A DNA stretch of 64,000 bases from Pseudomonas sp. ANT_J12 (lineage in GTDB: Bacteria; Pseudomonadota; Gammaproteobacteria; Pseudomonadales; Pseudomonadaceae). The stretch's first letter is position 1. Each line of letters starts with the position of its first letter. Below are positions 52,868 through 61,346 of this stretch, piece by piece. The stretch is taken from the NCBI RefSeq assembly GCF_008370045.1, contig NZ_VOBN01000015.1, forward strand, positions 85,710-149,709, given 5' to 3'. The notes under the pieces are model-generated. The model had not been told where the DNA came from. It saw only the letters and a program-made list of their open reading frames with translations, and made no database searches. The translations under genes were made by a program, and so were the position numbers.

Positions 52868-52891
52868 AAATGACTTTGAGATCAGTCATTT
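52868..52891. promoter_or_regulatory. Inverted repeat upstream of the DUF3182 gene
   Basis: AAATGACT, eight bases, AGTCATTT: a perfect palindrome 74 bases before the start codon. It may be an operator for a dimeric regulator. No T-run follows. Confidence 0.5.
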
Positions 52892-52970
52892 GCTCTAGCC
52901 GTGGTGGCATTGAGCCCGTTTATTCTGCACGACCTGTTCCCGGGCCCCGGCATTTTGCACGACGCTCCTC

Positions 52971-53061
52971 TGTAGGAGCATAGCTTGCTCGCGATGGCGG
53001 CCTGTCAGGCAGATCGATGTTGGATGTTCCGACGCTTTCGCGAGCAAGCTCCGCTCCTACA
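52971..53061. repeat. REPIN overlapping the stop of the GlxA-type regulator
   Basis: TGTAGGAGCATAGCTTGCTC and an inverted copy ending CTCCGCTCCTACA. The minus-strand TAG of the regulator (53057-53059) lies inside the right half. Confidence 0.85.
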
Positions 53062-54046
53062 GGTTTCGAGGCGGTGTTATGCCGAACCGGGTCCGGTAAT
53101 CACTCGGCGCCAGCCCGGTGATTTTCTTGAACGTGGCGCGAAATGCGCTTGGGTCCTGATAACCCACGGTCCAGGCGATGTGATCGATGGTGCCGTTGGT
53201 GAACTCCAGCATTTCCCGGGCCTTGCCGACCCGCAGGTGCTGGCAATACTCGGTAGGCTTGAGCCCGGTCGCCGCGCGGAATCGGCGCAGGAAGGTGCGC
53301 TCCTCCAACCCTGCCCGTTCGGCCATCGCGGTCAGCGACACGTCGGTCGCGCCGGTGCTTTGCAGCCAATGCTGGACCTTGAGAATCGACCCATCGCCAT
53401 GGCTGAGGATCGGCGCAAAGTTGCTGCCGCACTGGCTCGCGCTGTCGCTGTGTTCGATCACCAGAAACCGCGCAGTGCTGGCGGCGATGCTCGGCCCGAG
53501 CAAGCGGTCGACCATGCGCAAGCCCAGCTCGGACCAGGCCATCAGCCCGGCGGTGGTGATCAGGTCGCCGTCATCGACAATGGGCGTATCGGCCAGGAGC
53601 TTGATCGCCGGGTAACGTTCGGCAAAGGCTTTGGCCGAGGTCCAGTGGGTGGTGGCGCTGCGACCATCGAGCAAACCGCTTTCGGCCAACAGGATCGAAC
53701 CCACGCACACGCCGCCCAGCGTCGCGCCTTGCCCGTGTTGCTGACGAATCCAGCGCAGCAGCCCTTGGGGCGCCTGACCTTCGGAAAAACCGCCAATCGA
53801 CGGCGGGATCATCACCGCCACCAAGCCGCTGTCCGGGCCGGGATGACTGTCATACACCCGCTCGGGCACCTGATCGCCCTCGCCCCGCCAATGACTGACC
53901 CGCAGCAACGGCAATTGCGCCGCCTGATGCTCGGCGGCGATCCGGTTGGCAACGCCGAACAGGTCCGTCAACCCATGCACCGCCGCCATCTGCGCGCCGG
54001 GATAGATCAGCACACCCAGTTCGGCGACCGCTCTTTCTAGGCCCAT
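53057..54046 (-). CDS. GlxA-type AraC-family regulator
   Basis: The 329-residue protein joins a DJ-1/PfpI-like N-terminal domain (VGVLIYPGAQ-like start; TLGGVCVGSILLAESGLL) to a C-terminal AraC double helix-turn-helix (ILKVQHWLQ...; MAERAGLEERTFLRRFRAATG; IAWTVGYQDPSAFRATFKK). The start is ATG 54046 after GGGGGA. It is divergent from the cysteine hydrolase, which it may control. The ligand is unknown. Confidence 0.87.
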   Translation of the reverse strand: MGLERAVAELGVLIYPGAQMAAVHGLTDLFGVANRIAAEHQAAQLPLLRVSHWRGEGDQVPERVYDSHPGPDSGLVAVMIPPSIGGFSEGQAPQGLLRWIRQQHGQGATLGGVCVGSILLAESGLLDGRSATTHWTSAKAFAERYPAIKLLADTPIVDDGDLITTAGLMAWSELGLRMVDRLLGPSIAASTARFLVIEHSDSASQCGSNFAPILSHGDGSILKVQHWLQSTGATDVSLTAMAERAGLEERTFLRRFRAATGLKPTEYCQHLRVGKAREMLEFTNGTIDHIAWTVGYQDPSAFRATFKKITGLAPSDYRTRFGITPPRNL

Positions 54047-54147
54047 TGTCAGTTTTCCCCCTTTTATTGTCGGTGCGGCCAATCCCCGGAAGGTCGGCCA
54101 GCGCCAATACTTGATTCCACACCTACACACACTTCGAGGAAACACCC

Positions 54148-54702
54148 ATGGCCAAGCAAGCGCTCATCGTAGTTGATATCCAGAACGACTACTTCCCCCA
54201 AGGCAAGTGGCCGTTGGTCGGCGCCGACGCGGCGGCGGACAACGCCGTACGCCTGATCAACGCCTTTCGCGAAGCCGGCGACCCGGTGGTGCATATCCGC
54301 CATGAATTCACTTCCGACGCCGCGCCGTTCTTCACCCCGGGATCGGACGGCGCGAAGCTGCACCCCAAAGTCCTCAACCGCGCCGACGAGCCGGTGGTGC
54401 TCAAGCATTTCGTCAACTCGTTCCGCGAAACCGAGCTGCAAGCCATCCTCGATGAACAAGGCATCGAGCATCTGGTGGTCGTCGGCAGCATGAGCCACAT
54501 GTGCGTCGATGGCATCACCCGCGCCGCCGCCGACCTGGGCTACACCGTGACCGTGATCCATGACGCCTGCGCCACTCGCGATCTGGAGTTCAATGGCGTT
54601 ACGGTGCCTGCCGCCCACGTTCACGCCGCGTTTATGTCGGCACTGGGGTTTGCTTATGCGAGCGTGGTGTCGGCTGATGAGTTTCTTGGGGCTGGGCGCT
54701 AA
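54148..54702 (+). CDS. Isochorismatase-like cysteine hydrolase
   Basis: The 184-residue protein has the Asp-Lys-Cys triad of the family: Asp10 in IVVDIQNDYF, Lys86 in VLKHFVNSF and Cys119 in SMSHMCVDG. Relatives are nicotinamidases and N-carbamoyl amidohydrolases; the exact substrate is open. It is followed by a terminator and likely controlled by the divergent GlxA-type regulator. Confidence 0.87.
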   Translation: MAKQALIVVDIQNDYFPQGKWPLVGADAAADNAVRLINAFREAGDPVVHIRHEFTSDAAPFFTPGSDGAKLHPKVLNRADEPVVLKHFVNSFRETELQAILDEQGIEHLVVVGSMSHMCVDGITRAAADLGYTVTVIHDACATRDLEFNGVTVPAAHVHAAFMSALGFAYASVVSADEFLGAGR

Positions 54703-54754
54703 CGGCATGACCTGAGAAAAATCAAAAGATCGCAGCCTTCGGGAGGCGATTTGA

Positions 54755-54787
54755 GGCCCGCAGTGTTTTCGCGCTGCGGGCTTTTGT
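54755..54787 (+). terminator. Terminator after the cysteine hydrolase
   Basis: GCCCGCAG and CTGCGGGC pair over a TGTTTTCGCG loop and are followed by TTTTGT. It separates this gene from the yjf-type operon. Confidence 0.8.
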
Positions 54788-54806
54788 ATTTCCGTTGGTA
54801 AAAATC

Positions 54807-54865
54807 CTCACGCGTGAGCTATTGAGAGGGCCAGACAATCCCTGTAGTGTTTCTCACGCGTGAGA
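54807..54865 (+). promoter_or_regulatory. Promoter with two CTCACGCGTGAG palindromes before the yjf-type operon
   Basis: CTCACGCGTGAG appears at 54807-54818 and, as TCTCACGCGTGAGA, at 54852-54865; the centres are 46 bp apart. TTGAGA (54822-54827) and TAGTGT (54845-54850) with a 17-base spacer lie between them, so one copy is upstream and the other overlaps the start site. This layout fits repression, possibly with looping. The protein that binds is unknown. Confidence 0.65.
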
Positions 54866-54886
54866 TTTCACAACGGAGTCACCAGT

Positions 54887-55576
54887 ATGAAAAGCAGCTC
54901 TGCATCAGGTCCGCCTGCCGAGCCTGTTACCGATACAGCGAGTCGCAAGGGAGAGCGCTCGAAACCGTCCGCGAAAAAACCGTCGAGCTTCTACATGAAG
55001 CAGATGCGCGCGGGCCTGGGTGCCGCCGGTTATGTGAAACACGAGACTTGGGTGCTTCCCGAAAACCGAAGCCTGCTCAAGCAGATGGAGAAACAGCTAC
55101 GCCAACCGATCCTGGCTGGCTCATTCATGTCGGAGAATTTCATGAGCGCAGGTAACAACTGGAACATCGACCGCCTCTTCAGCGCCCTCCAGGCCCTGGA
55201 TGACGTGGTTTCCAACGACATCACCCTTTCCCTCGTTCAAGGCTCCGAATCCAGCATCAAGCTGGAAATGAACGACTTTGGCGGCTTGCCGATTTACATC
55301 GCGGTCGTGGGCGAGCAGATCATCGTCGACACCGTGCTGGTGGACGTCGAGTCGATCAAGGACGTCGCAGCCTTCAACGACGCCGTGCTGCGCAGCCGCG
55401 AGCTGTTCCCGCTGTCCTCGATTGGTATCGAGTCGATGCCGAACGGCCAGGTCGTCTACAACATGTTCGGCGCCCTGAGCTCCGATTCGAGCCTGACCAA
55501 CGTCGTGACCGAGGTCAAAACCCTCGTCGACAATGTGCAGCGCGCCAGCGAAGCCTTTGAACGTTTCTTCCATTAA
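54887..55576 (+). CDS. yjfI: DUF2170 protein, YjfI-like
   Basis: The 229-residue protein has a polar N-terminus of about 70 residues, including SFYMKQMRAGLGAAGYVKHE, followed by a DUF2170-like domain (NIDRLFSALQALDDVVSNDI). E. coli YjfI is about 133 residues, so the extension is unusual. The function is unknown. It heads an operon with a PspA-family protein 24 bases on, behind the CTCACGCGTGAG pair. Confidence 0.78.
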   Translation: MKSSSASGPPAEPVTDTASRKGERSKPSAKKPSSFYMKQMRAGLGAAGYVKHETWVLPENRSLLKQMEKQLRQPILAGSFMSENFMSAGNNWNIDRLFSALQALDDVVSNDITLSLVQGSESSIKLEMNDFGGLPIYIAVVGEQIIVDTVLVDVESIKDVAAFNDAVLRSRELFPLSSIGIESMPNGQVVYNMFGALSSDSSLTNVVTEVKTLVDNVQRASEAFERFFH

Positions 55577-55600
55577 TTATTCAGCCATAGGGCATATCCA

Positions 55601-56299
55601 ATGACTCAGTCCATCTGGAGCAAATTGTTCACCGCGCTGCGCGGCGGTGCCAGTGAAGTCGGCGAAGCCATCGTCGATCAACAGGCCCTGCGCATCCTCG
55701 ACCAGGAAATCCGCGATGCTGACACCGCCCTGGCCAACGCCAAGCGCGAGCTGGTCACCATCATGGCCAAGCACAAACTGTCGGCGGATCGTGTGGCCGA
55801 GTACAACGCCAAGATCCAGGACCTGGAAACCAAGGCCATGGCCGCGATCCAGGCCAACCGCGAAGACCTGGCGCTGGAAGTCGCCGAAGCCATTTCGACC
55901 CTGACCAACGAACTCGAGGTCGAGCAAAAGCAGGCCAGCGAATTCGGCGGTTACGCGGACAACATGCGCAAAGACATCACCAAGGCCGAAAACCGCATCA
56001 AGAGCCTGCGCCAGCAAGTGGACATGGCCAAGGCGCGCGAAAGCGTACAGAAAGCCCAGGTCAGCGCTTCGATCGCCAGTGGCGGCGCCAACGGCAAGCT
56101 GGAAACGGCCGTCGGCACGCTGAACCGTTTGCAGGCCAAGCAGCAGCAACGCGCTGCCGAACTGCAAGCCCAGGATGAACTGGCCGACGCGTCGACCGGC
56201 ACGGACCTGGAGCGCAAACTGCGCGAAGCTGGCATCACCCCGGATTCGGGCAGTGCCAATGCGATCCTGGATCGTCTGAAGAAAAAATCGGCTGAGTAA
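55601..56299 (+). CDS. yjfJ: PspA/IM30-family protein, YjfJ-like
   Basis: The 232-residue protein is a long coiled-coil (residues about 25-190), with QALRILDQEIRDADTAL and LERKLREAGITPDSGSANAIL. PspA relatives coat and mend damaged inner membrane. Length equals E. coli YjfJ. A repeat of the TGTGGCGAGG family separates it from the rhomboid gene, so downstream expression may be lower. Confidence 0.9.
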   Translation: MTQSIWSKLFTALRGGASEVGEAIVDQQALRILDQEIRDADTALANAKRELVTIMAKHKLSADRVAEYNAKIQDLETKAMAAIQANREDLALEVAEAISTLTNELEVEQKQASEFGGYADNMRKDITKAENRIKSLRQQVDMAKARESVQKAQVSASIASGGANGKLETAVGTLNRLQAKQQQRAAELQAQDELADASTGTDLERKLREAGITPDSGSANAILDRLKKKSAE

Positions 56300-56333
56300 T
56301 CGGTCCGGGCAATCTGGAGCGCGACGAACATCC

Positions 56334-56466
56334 TGTGGCGAGGGGGCTTGCCCCCGTTCGGCTGCGAAGCAGTCGCAAACCGTTTCAAGCGGCGTACCTG
56401 ATACAGGACGTTTGCAGGTTTTGGGGCTGCTGCGCGACCCAACGGGGGCAAGCCCCCCTCGCCACA
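56334..56466. repeat. Repeat of the TGTGGCGAGGGGGCTTG family inside the operon
   Basis: An inverted pair beginning TGTGGCGAGGGGGCTTGCCC, with GCTGCGAAGC arms. It is inside the yjf-type operon between yjfJ and the rhomboid gene. Confidence 0.88.
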
Positions 56467-56518
56467 GGTGTGTGTTCGTCGCACCTGTTTGCCCTTTTTT
56501 GTAGAGTCGAGGTCAAGA

Positions 56519-57082
56519 ATGGATGCCCTGAAGGGTTTCAAGACAATCGCCGGCCTGGCCCTTTTCATGGTGGCGCTGCAAGTGCTCAATTTCGTGAGCG
56601 GCTACAGCCTGCTGTCATTCGGCCTGGTCCCGCGGACACTCTACGGACTGCCCGGCATCCTCACTTCGCCTTTCCTCCACGCCTCGTTCGCGCACCTGAG
56701 CGCCAACCTGATTCCCTTTTTGATCCTCGGCACCCTGGTCATCGTCGATGGGCTCAACCGCTTCCTGGCCGTCAGCGCGATCATCATTGGCCTGGGTGGT
56801 TTGCTGGTCTGGCTGTTCGGTTTTTCCGGCCTGCACATCGGCGCCAGCGGCTGGGTGTTCGGGTTGTGGGCGTACATTCTGTTCCGCGCCTGGTTCCAGC
56901 ACAGTTGGGGCAACCTGATCACGGCGGCGGTCGTCGCCTTGTTGTATGGCGGGCTGGTGTTTGGCTTCCTGCCGCGCCAGGGGGTTTCTTTCGAAGGCCA
57001 TATCGCCGGGGCATTCGCCGGATTTATTGCGGCAAAGGTACTTCTCTCGGCGCCCGGCAACAGGTTTAATGCCGCCCGGTAG
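56519..57082 (+). CDS. Rhomboid-family intramembrane protease
   Basis: The 187-residue membrane protein keeps the catalytic residues: HASFAHLSAN (His54, His59, Asn63), HIGASGWVFG with Ser110, and FEGHIAGAFAGF with His161. It would cut transmembrane substrates. ATG 56519 has GAGG six bases upstream. E. coli yjf operons lack it. It may process a neighbour such as the channel or the lipoprotein; untested. Confidence 0.88.
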   Translation: MDALKGFKTIAGLALFMVALQVLNFVSGYSLLSFGLVPRTLYGLPGILTSPFLHASFAHLSANLIPFLILGTLVIVDGLNRFLAVSAIIIGLGGLLVWLFGFSGLHIGASGWVFGLWAYILFRAWFQHSWGNLITAAVVALLYGGLVFGFLPRQGVSFEGHIAGAFAGFIAAKVLLSAPGNRFNAAR

Positions 57083-57142
57083 ATGCGGATTCGAACCACG
57101 CATAGTGCCTGGAACGAGTTTTCCCACGGAGTCAGGGACGCC

Positions 57143-58177
57143 ATGTCGATTTTTCTTTTATTACGCGTGTATGCCGCGACCTTCTTCCACCGTTTCGGCT
57201 GGGCAGGACTGGCAATTGCCTTGGGCATACACCTGAGCACGGCTTACCTCGGCCTGGTGCTTCTGGGCGAACAACACCTCACCGCCCCCGCGACGTTCAC
57301 CTACTTCTATCTCACCACCACGCTGACGGTCGGCTACGGCGATCTCGCGCCGCAAACGGCGGCCGGGCGGGTGTTCGTGGCCACTTGGGTCATGCTTGGC
57401 GGCATTGCGCTGCTCACGGCAGCCATCGGCAAAACCACCAGCAGCGTCATTGATGTATGGAGAAAAGGCATGAAGGGCAAAGGCGATTTCAGCGGCAAGT
57501 CCGGCCATACGGTGCTGATTGGCTGGGAAGGTTCGTCCAGTGAGCGGGTCATCGAGCTGCTGCTGGAGGATGAAACCTCCAATGACAACCTGATCGTCAT
57601 TTGCGATTGCGACCTCGAAGAAAACCCCATGCCGGGCAAAGCCGCCTTCATCAAAGGTGAAAGCCTGTCCTCCAGCGCGCTACTGATACGGGCCGGTGTG
57701 CCCGGTGCCGAACGCGTGCTGGTGCGCACCCATTCCGACGACCTGACCCTGGCCACCGTGCTGGCGGTCAATCAACTGAGCCCGGTCGGACACGTGGTGG
57801 CGCACTTCAACGAAAGCGAAATCGCCGCCCTCGCCAGCTCCTACGCGCCCAGCCTGGAATGCACCTCAAGCATGGCCATCGAGATGCTGGTGCGCGCGTC
57901 GCAGGACCCGGGCTCGTCCGTGGTCATCAACGAGTTGTTATGCGTCGGCCAGGGCGCCACGCAATACCTCATGAAACTGGCGCCGGACTATGTGGCAACA
58001 TTCGGCGAGCTGTACGCGCGCATGAAAGACCGCCACAACGCGACCCTCATCGGCTATCGCGCCAAAGGCGCCCAGCAACCATCGATCAATCCGCCCAACG
58101 CCACGCGCATTGAGGGCGGTGAACTCTTCTACATCGCCTCCACTCGCCTCAAGGAAATCTCCAATGGGATGGTTTAA
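57143..58177 (+). CDS. Two-helix potassium channel with RCK-type domain
   Basis: The 344-residue protein has a first helix (AGLAIALGIHLSTAYLGLVLL), a pore helix and selectivity filter TVGYGD at 62-67, a second helix (VMLGGIALLTAAIGKTTSS), then an RCK-like cytoplasmic domain (HTVLIGWEGSSSERVIELLL). It is Kch-like. ATG 57143 has AGGGA upstream; an earlier ATG at 57083 has none. It overlaps yjfK by 14 bases. Confidence 0.87.
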   Translation: MSIFLLLRVYAATFFHRFGWAGLAIALGIHLSTAYLGLVLLGEQHLTAPATFTYFYLTTTLTVGYGDLAPQTAAGRVFVATWVMLGGIALLTAAIGKTTSSVIDVWRKGMKGKGDFSGKSGHTVLIGWEGSSSERVIELLLEDETSNDNLIVICDCDLEENPMPGKAAFIKGESLSSSALLIRAGVPGAERVLVRTHSDDLTLATVLAVNQLSPVGHVVAHFNESEIAALASSYAPSLECTSSMAIEMLVRASQDPGSSVVINELLCVGQGATQYLMKLAPDYVATFGELYARMKDRHNATLIGYRAKGAQQPSINPPNATRIEGGELFYIASTRLKEISNGMV

Positions 58178-58838
58178 ACAGTTGATGGGGCTTGAGGCCC
58201 CGGCCCCTAAAGCGGACCCGAACTGGACAGCCAACGCCAGCCAGCAGGCAGTCGGCCCGCTGGGCCTGGCGCTGGGTAAAGGCGTGATGTTCGACAGCAC
58301 GCTCACATTGCTGCTCGACGAAAAAACCGCCGTGACCATCCCCGGCTCCCAGCAGATCTGGTGCGCCGGCACGGTCGATCTCGGGCAGTCGAACTGGCTG
58401 TCACGCTATTACATGAACGACGAAGACTACTGGCTGCAAGTGCACACCACCGGCGACATCGCCGGGCAGGTCGAGTCGGTCATCCTGTTCAACTACCTCA
58501 GCTACGTGACCATCAGCAGTGAGGCGGAGTTGAGTCGCTTGGCCGGCCCGCAAAGCCTGATCGGGCTGCCGTACTACGCCCACAAAGGCGTCGAATTCAC
58601 CCGCGAATGGGGCACCGAGAACGGACAAACCGAGCTGGTCGCCCTGAGCGAAAACCTGAAGAACCCGAACGAGGCCTACACCATTGAGCACCGCTCGATG
58701 CTGTACGCCCGTGAAACCGGGCTGACCGATCGACGGGAATTCCTGCTGTTCTCCGTCGAAGAGGACGCCGAAGGCAGCATCAGCTTGAGCACATCGCTGG
58801 GCATTTCGCTGTACACCACCGATCTGAACACCATTTAA
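58164..58838 (+). CDS. yjfK: DUF2491 protein, YjfK-like
   Basis: The 224-residue protein starts MGWFKQLMGLEAP with AAGGA upstream. It is probably cytosolic with no membrane helix and is rich in beta strands (VTIPGSQQIWCAGTVDLG). E. coli YjfK has about 219 residues. Unknown function; its start overlaps the channel gene. Confidence 0.82.
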   Translation: MGWFKQLMGLEAPAPKADPNWTANASQQAVGPLGLALGKGVMFDSTLTLLLDEKTAVTIPGSQQIWCAGTVDLGQSNWLSRYYMNDEDYWLQVHTTGDIAGQVESVILFNYLSYVTISSEAELSRLAGPQSLIGLPYYAHKGVEFTREWGTENGQTELVALSENLKNPNEAYTIEHRSMLYARETGLTDRREFLLFSVEEDAEGSISLSTSLGISLYTTDLNTI

Positions 58839-58854
58839 AAAAAGGAAGAATGCC

Positions 58855-59283
58855 ATGCTAGAAGCGCTCTCTATCTCCCTGAACAAGGCCGCTGTGCTCG
58901 GGTTTGTCGCCTATATCATCGGCGCGGCCGTGCTGTTCGCGCTGTTCCAGTTCATCTATACCCGCATTACCCCGCACAAAGAGTTCGAACTGATCCGCTC
59001 GGGCAACGTCGCGGCGGCGATTGCCCTGGGCGGCGCGATCATCGGCTTCGCCATTCCGGCCAGCAACGTGATTGCCTACTCGATCAGCATCCTCGACTTC
59101 GTGGTCTGGGCGGTCATTGCCGCGTTCGTCCAACTGCTGGCGTTCCTGATGACCAGCCTGGTACTCAAGGGCACGTCCGAGCGCATTCGCAACGGTGAAA
59201 TCGCTGCCGGCATCTACGTGGCAGCCGTGGCCATCAGCGTCGGCATGCTCAACGCCGCGTGCATGACCCCGTCCCAGAACTGA
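58855..59283 (+). CDS. yjfL: DUF350 membrane protein, YjfL-like
   Basis: The 142-residue protein has four hydrophobic segments (AVLGFVAYIIGAAVLFALF; VAAAIALGGAIIGFAIP; FVVWAVIAAFVQLLAFLMT; IAAGIYVAAVAISVGMLNA). It is the DUF350 family (E. coli YjfL about 132 residues). Function unknown; the family often sits beside PspA and ATP-grasp genes. Confidence 0.88.
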   Translation: MLEALSISLNKAAVLGFVAYIIGAAVLFALFQFIYTRITPHKEFELIRSGNVAAAIALGGAIIGFAIPASNVIAYSISILDFVVWAVIAAFVQLLAFLMTSLVLKGTSERIRNGEIAAGIYVAAVAISVGMLNAACMTPSQN

Positions 59284-59303
59284 TCGCGCAAACGGAGATT
59301 GTG

Positions 59304-60032
59304 ATGAAACGAAGCAAGTACGTTCAGCTCTCGCTCGCCGCGTCAGTTGCCATGGCGATCTCAGGCTGCGGGCCATCAGAAAAAACCTACGAGATCCACA
59401 AGAAGTACAACTTCCAGTCCGTCCAGCAGTGTGCCGATGAAAAGCTTCCGGTCGACATCTGCTCTGACGCCTACATGAAGGCCATGACCCAGCATCGCAG
59501 CATTGCGCCGGTGTACGACAACAAGGCCGATTGCGATGCTGACTTCGTCGCCGACTGGTGCCAACAGGACTCCGCCGGCAAGTTCATCCCCAAACTTGGC
59601 GGTTTCGAACTGAACGCCGATGGCGAGGTGACGCAATCGGAAGTGGACGCGGCCAAGTCGAAACTGCCGGCGTCGGAAGCGAGCGCCGTCGGTGATTCCG
59701 GATTCTCCGGCAGCAGCCTGCTGATGGGGATGTTGGTGGGCAACATGCTCAGCGGCAACCGCAGCAGCTACTACTCCGAACCCGTCTACCGCTACCGCGA
59801 TGATCGCGGCAGCTACTCGAACTCGACACTCAGCCAGCGGGTTTCGTCGGGTTCGACCTTCAACAAGTCCAATCAGGCGCGCTACGGCAGCAGCAATTAC
59901 GCCGACACCGTCAGCCGCAGCAAGTCGGCGACGGTTTCCTCAGCGACCTCTCGCGGCGGCTTCGGCAGCCAGGCCAGCGCACGCAGTGGCTGGGGCGGTT
60001 CGGGCAAGAGTTCGGGCGGCTCAAGCAGCTAA
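59304..60032 (+). CDS. yjfM: DUF1190 lipoprotein, YjfM/YgiB-like
   Basis: The 242-residue protein has a lipobox (AISGC) and then the DUF1190 core with Cys residues. The C-terminus is Ser/Gly-rich (GWGGSGKSSGGSSS). E. coli YjfM is about 212 residues. The tail could be a substrate for the neighbouring ATP-grasp enzyme, as has been proposed by genomics for the YgiB/YjfC pair; I recall this only in outline. Confidence 0.82.
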   Translation: MKRSKYVQLSLAASVAMAISGCGPSEKTYEIHKKYNFQSVQQCADEKLPVDICSDAYMKAMTQHRSIAPVYDNKADCDADFVADWCQQDSAGKFIPKLGGFELNADGEVTQSEVDAAKSKLPASEASAVGDSGFSGSSLLMGMLVGNMLSGNRSSYYSEPVYRYRDDRGSYSNSTLSQRVSSGSTFNKSNQARYGSSNYADTVSRSKSATVSSATSRGGFGSQASARSGWGGSGKSSGGSSS

Positions 60033-60044
60033 GGGAACAGGGCC

Positions 60045-61202
60045 ATGAAGAAAATCCTCTGCGCAGAGCGTCCCGACTGGAAACAGACTGCCGAAAGCCT
60101 CGGCTTTATGTTCCACACCATCGACGACGAGCCCTATTGGGACGAGAGCGCGTATTACCAGTTCACGCTCAAGCAGATCGAGAACGACCTGGAAGACCCG
60201 ACCACCGAGCTGCATGAGATGTGCATGGACTTGGTGGCCCGGGTGGTGCAGAGCGAGGAATTGCTGGAGCGCCTGAGCATTCCCGCGCCGTTCTTCGACC
60301 TGGTCCGTACTTCATGGCTCGAAGGCCACCCGCATTTGTACGGGCGCATGGACTTCTCCTACAACGGCAGCGGCCCGGCCAAGTTGCTGGAACTCAACTA
60401 CGACACGCCGACCAGCCTGTACGAAGCGGCGGCGTTTCAGTGGGGTTGGCTGGAGCAATGCATCGAACGCGGCCTGCTGCCCAAGCATGCTGACCAGTTC
60501 AACAGCATCGACACCAAGCTGCACCAGGCCTTTGCCCAACTGCAACTCAAGCAGCCGTTCTATTTCGCCTCGATGAAAGGTTCGGTCGAAGACAAAGGCA
60601 CCACCGACTACCTGCGCCTGATTGCGGAGAAGGTCGGAATCGAATCCCGCCACATCGACCTCGAAGACATCGGCCTGACCAGTGACGGACGTTTCGTCGA
60701 TCTTGAAGATCGCTGGATCCCGCACCTGTTCAAGCTGCATGCCTGGGAATTCATCTTCCACGAACCGTTCGGCGCTGCGATTGCCCAGAGCGATACGCAG
60801 TTTTTCGAGCCAGCCTGGAAAGCGATCATCTCCAACAAAGGCATCCTGCCGCTGTTGTGGGCGTTCAACAAAGGTCACCCGAATCTGCTCGCGGCGCACG
60901 TGGATACCGACCCGAACAAAGCCGTGCCGAAAGGCTGGGTGCGTAAACCTTTTTTCTCCCGGGAAGGCGCCAACATCGAGTTGCAAACGGCCGACGGTCT
61001 GATTGTGAAAGAGGACGGGCCCTACACGGATGCGCCGTTTATCCTTCAGGAATTTGCGCCGTTGCCGCAGTTTGGCGACAGCTTCACGCTGGTGGGTTCG
61101 TGGGTGATTGGCGACCAGGCGGCCGGCATCGGCGTGCGGGAAGACAACAGCCTGATCACCAAGGATTCGAGCCGGTTTCTGCCGCACCTGATTCTTGATT
61201 GA
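60045..61202 (+). CDS. yjfC: Glutathionylspermidine-synthase-like ATP-grasp protein, YjfC-like
   Basis: The 385-residue protein belongs to the GSP synthase family, without the amidase domain. Motifs include DFSYNGSGPAKLLELNYDTP and KPFFSREGANIELQT, as in ATP-grasp peptide-bond ligases. E. coli YjfC has 387 residues. The likely reaction is attaching an amine or peptide to a carboxylate, with unknown partners. It is the last gene before a terminator. Confidence 0.9.
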   Translation: MKKILCAERPDWKQTAESLGFMFHTIDDEPYWDESAYYQFTLKQIENDLEDPTTELHEMCMDLVARVVQSEELLERLSIPAPFFDLVRTSWLEGHPHLYGRMDFSYNGSGPAKLLELNYDTPTSLYEAAAFQWGWLEQCIERGLLPKHADQFNSIDTKLHQAFAQLQLKQPFYFASMKGSVEDKGTTDYLRLIAEKVGIESRHIDLEDIGLTSDGRFVDLEDRWIPHLFKLHAWEFIFHEPFGAAIAQSDTQFFEPAWKAIISNKGILPLLWAFNKGHPNLLAAHVDTDPNKAVPKGWVRKPFFSREGANIELQTADGLIVKEDGPYTDAPFILQEFAPLPQFGDSFTLVGSWVIGDQAAGIGVREDNSLITKDSSRFLPHLILD

Positions 61203-61217
61203 TCGGCACTTCACTTA

Positions 61218-61248
61218 TAAAAAAGCCCGGTGCCGTGCATCGGGCTTT
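61218..61248 (+). terminator. Terminator of the yjf-type operon
   Basis: AAGCCCG and CGGGCTT pair over a GTGCCGTGCAT loop with flanking A-run and TT. It ends the operon. Confidence 0.75.
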
Positions 61249-61346
61249 CGGGTGAAACAGGCTCTGGCCCCGACAACGACAAGACATACGTCTGAAAAGC
61301 CGGATAATGGCGGCCAATTCGTCTGCCGTCATGCTGGTAATCCCCC

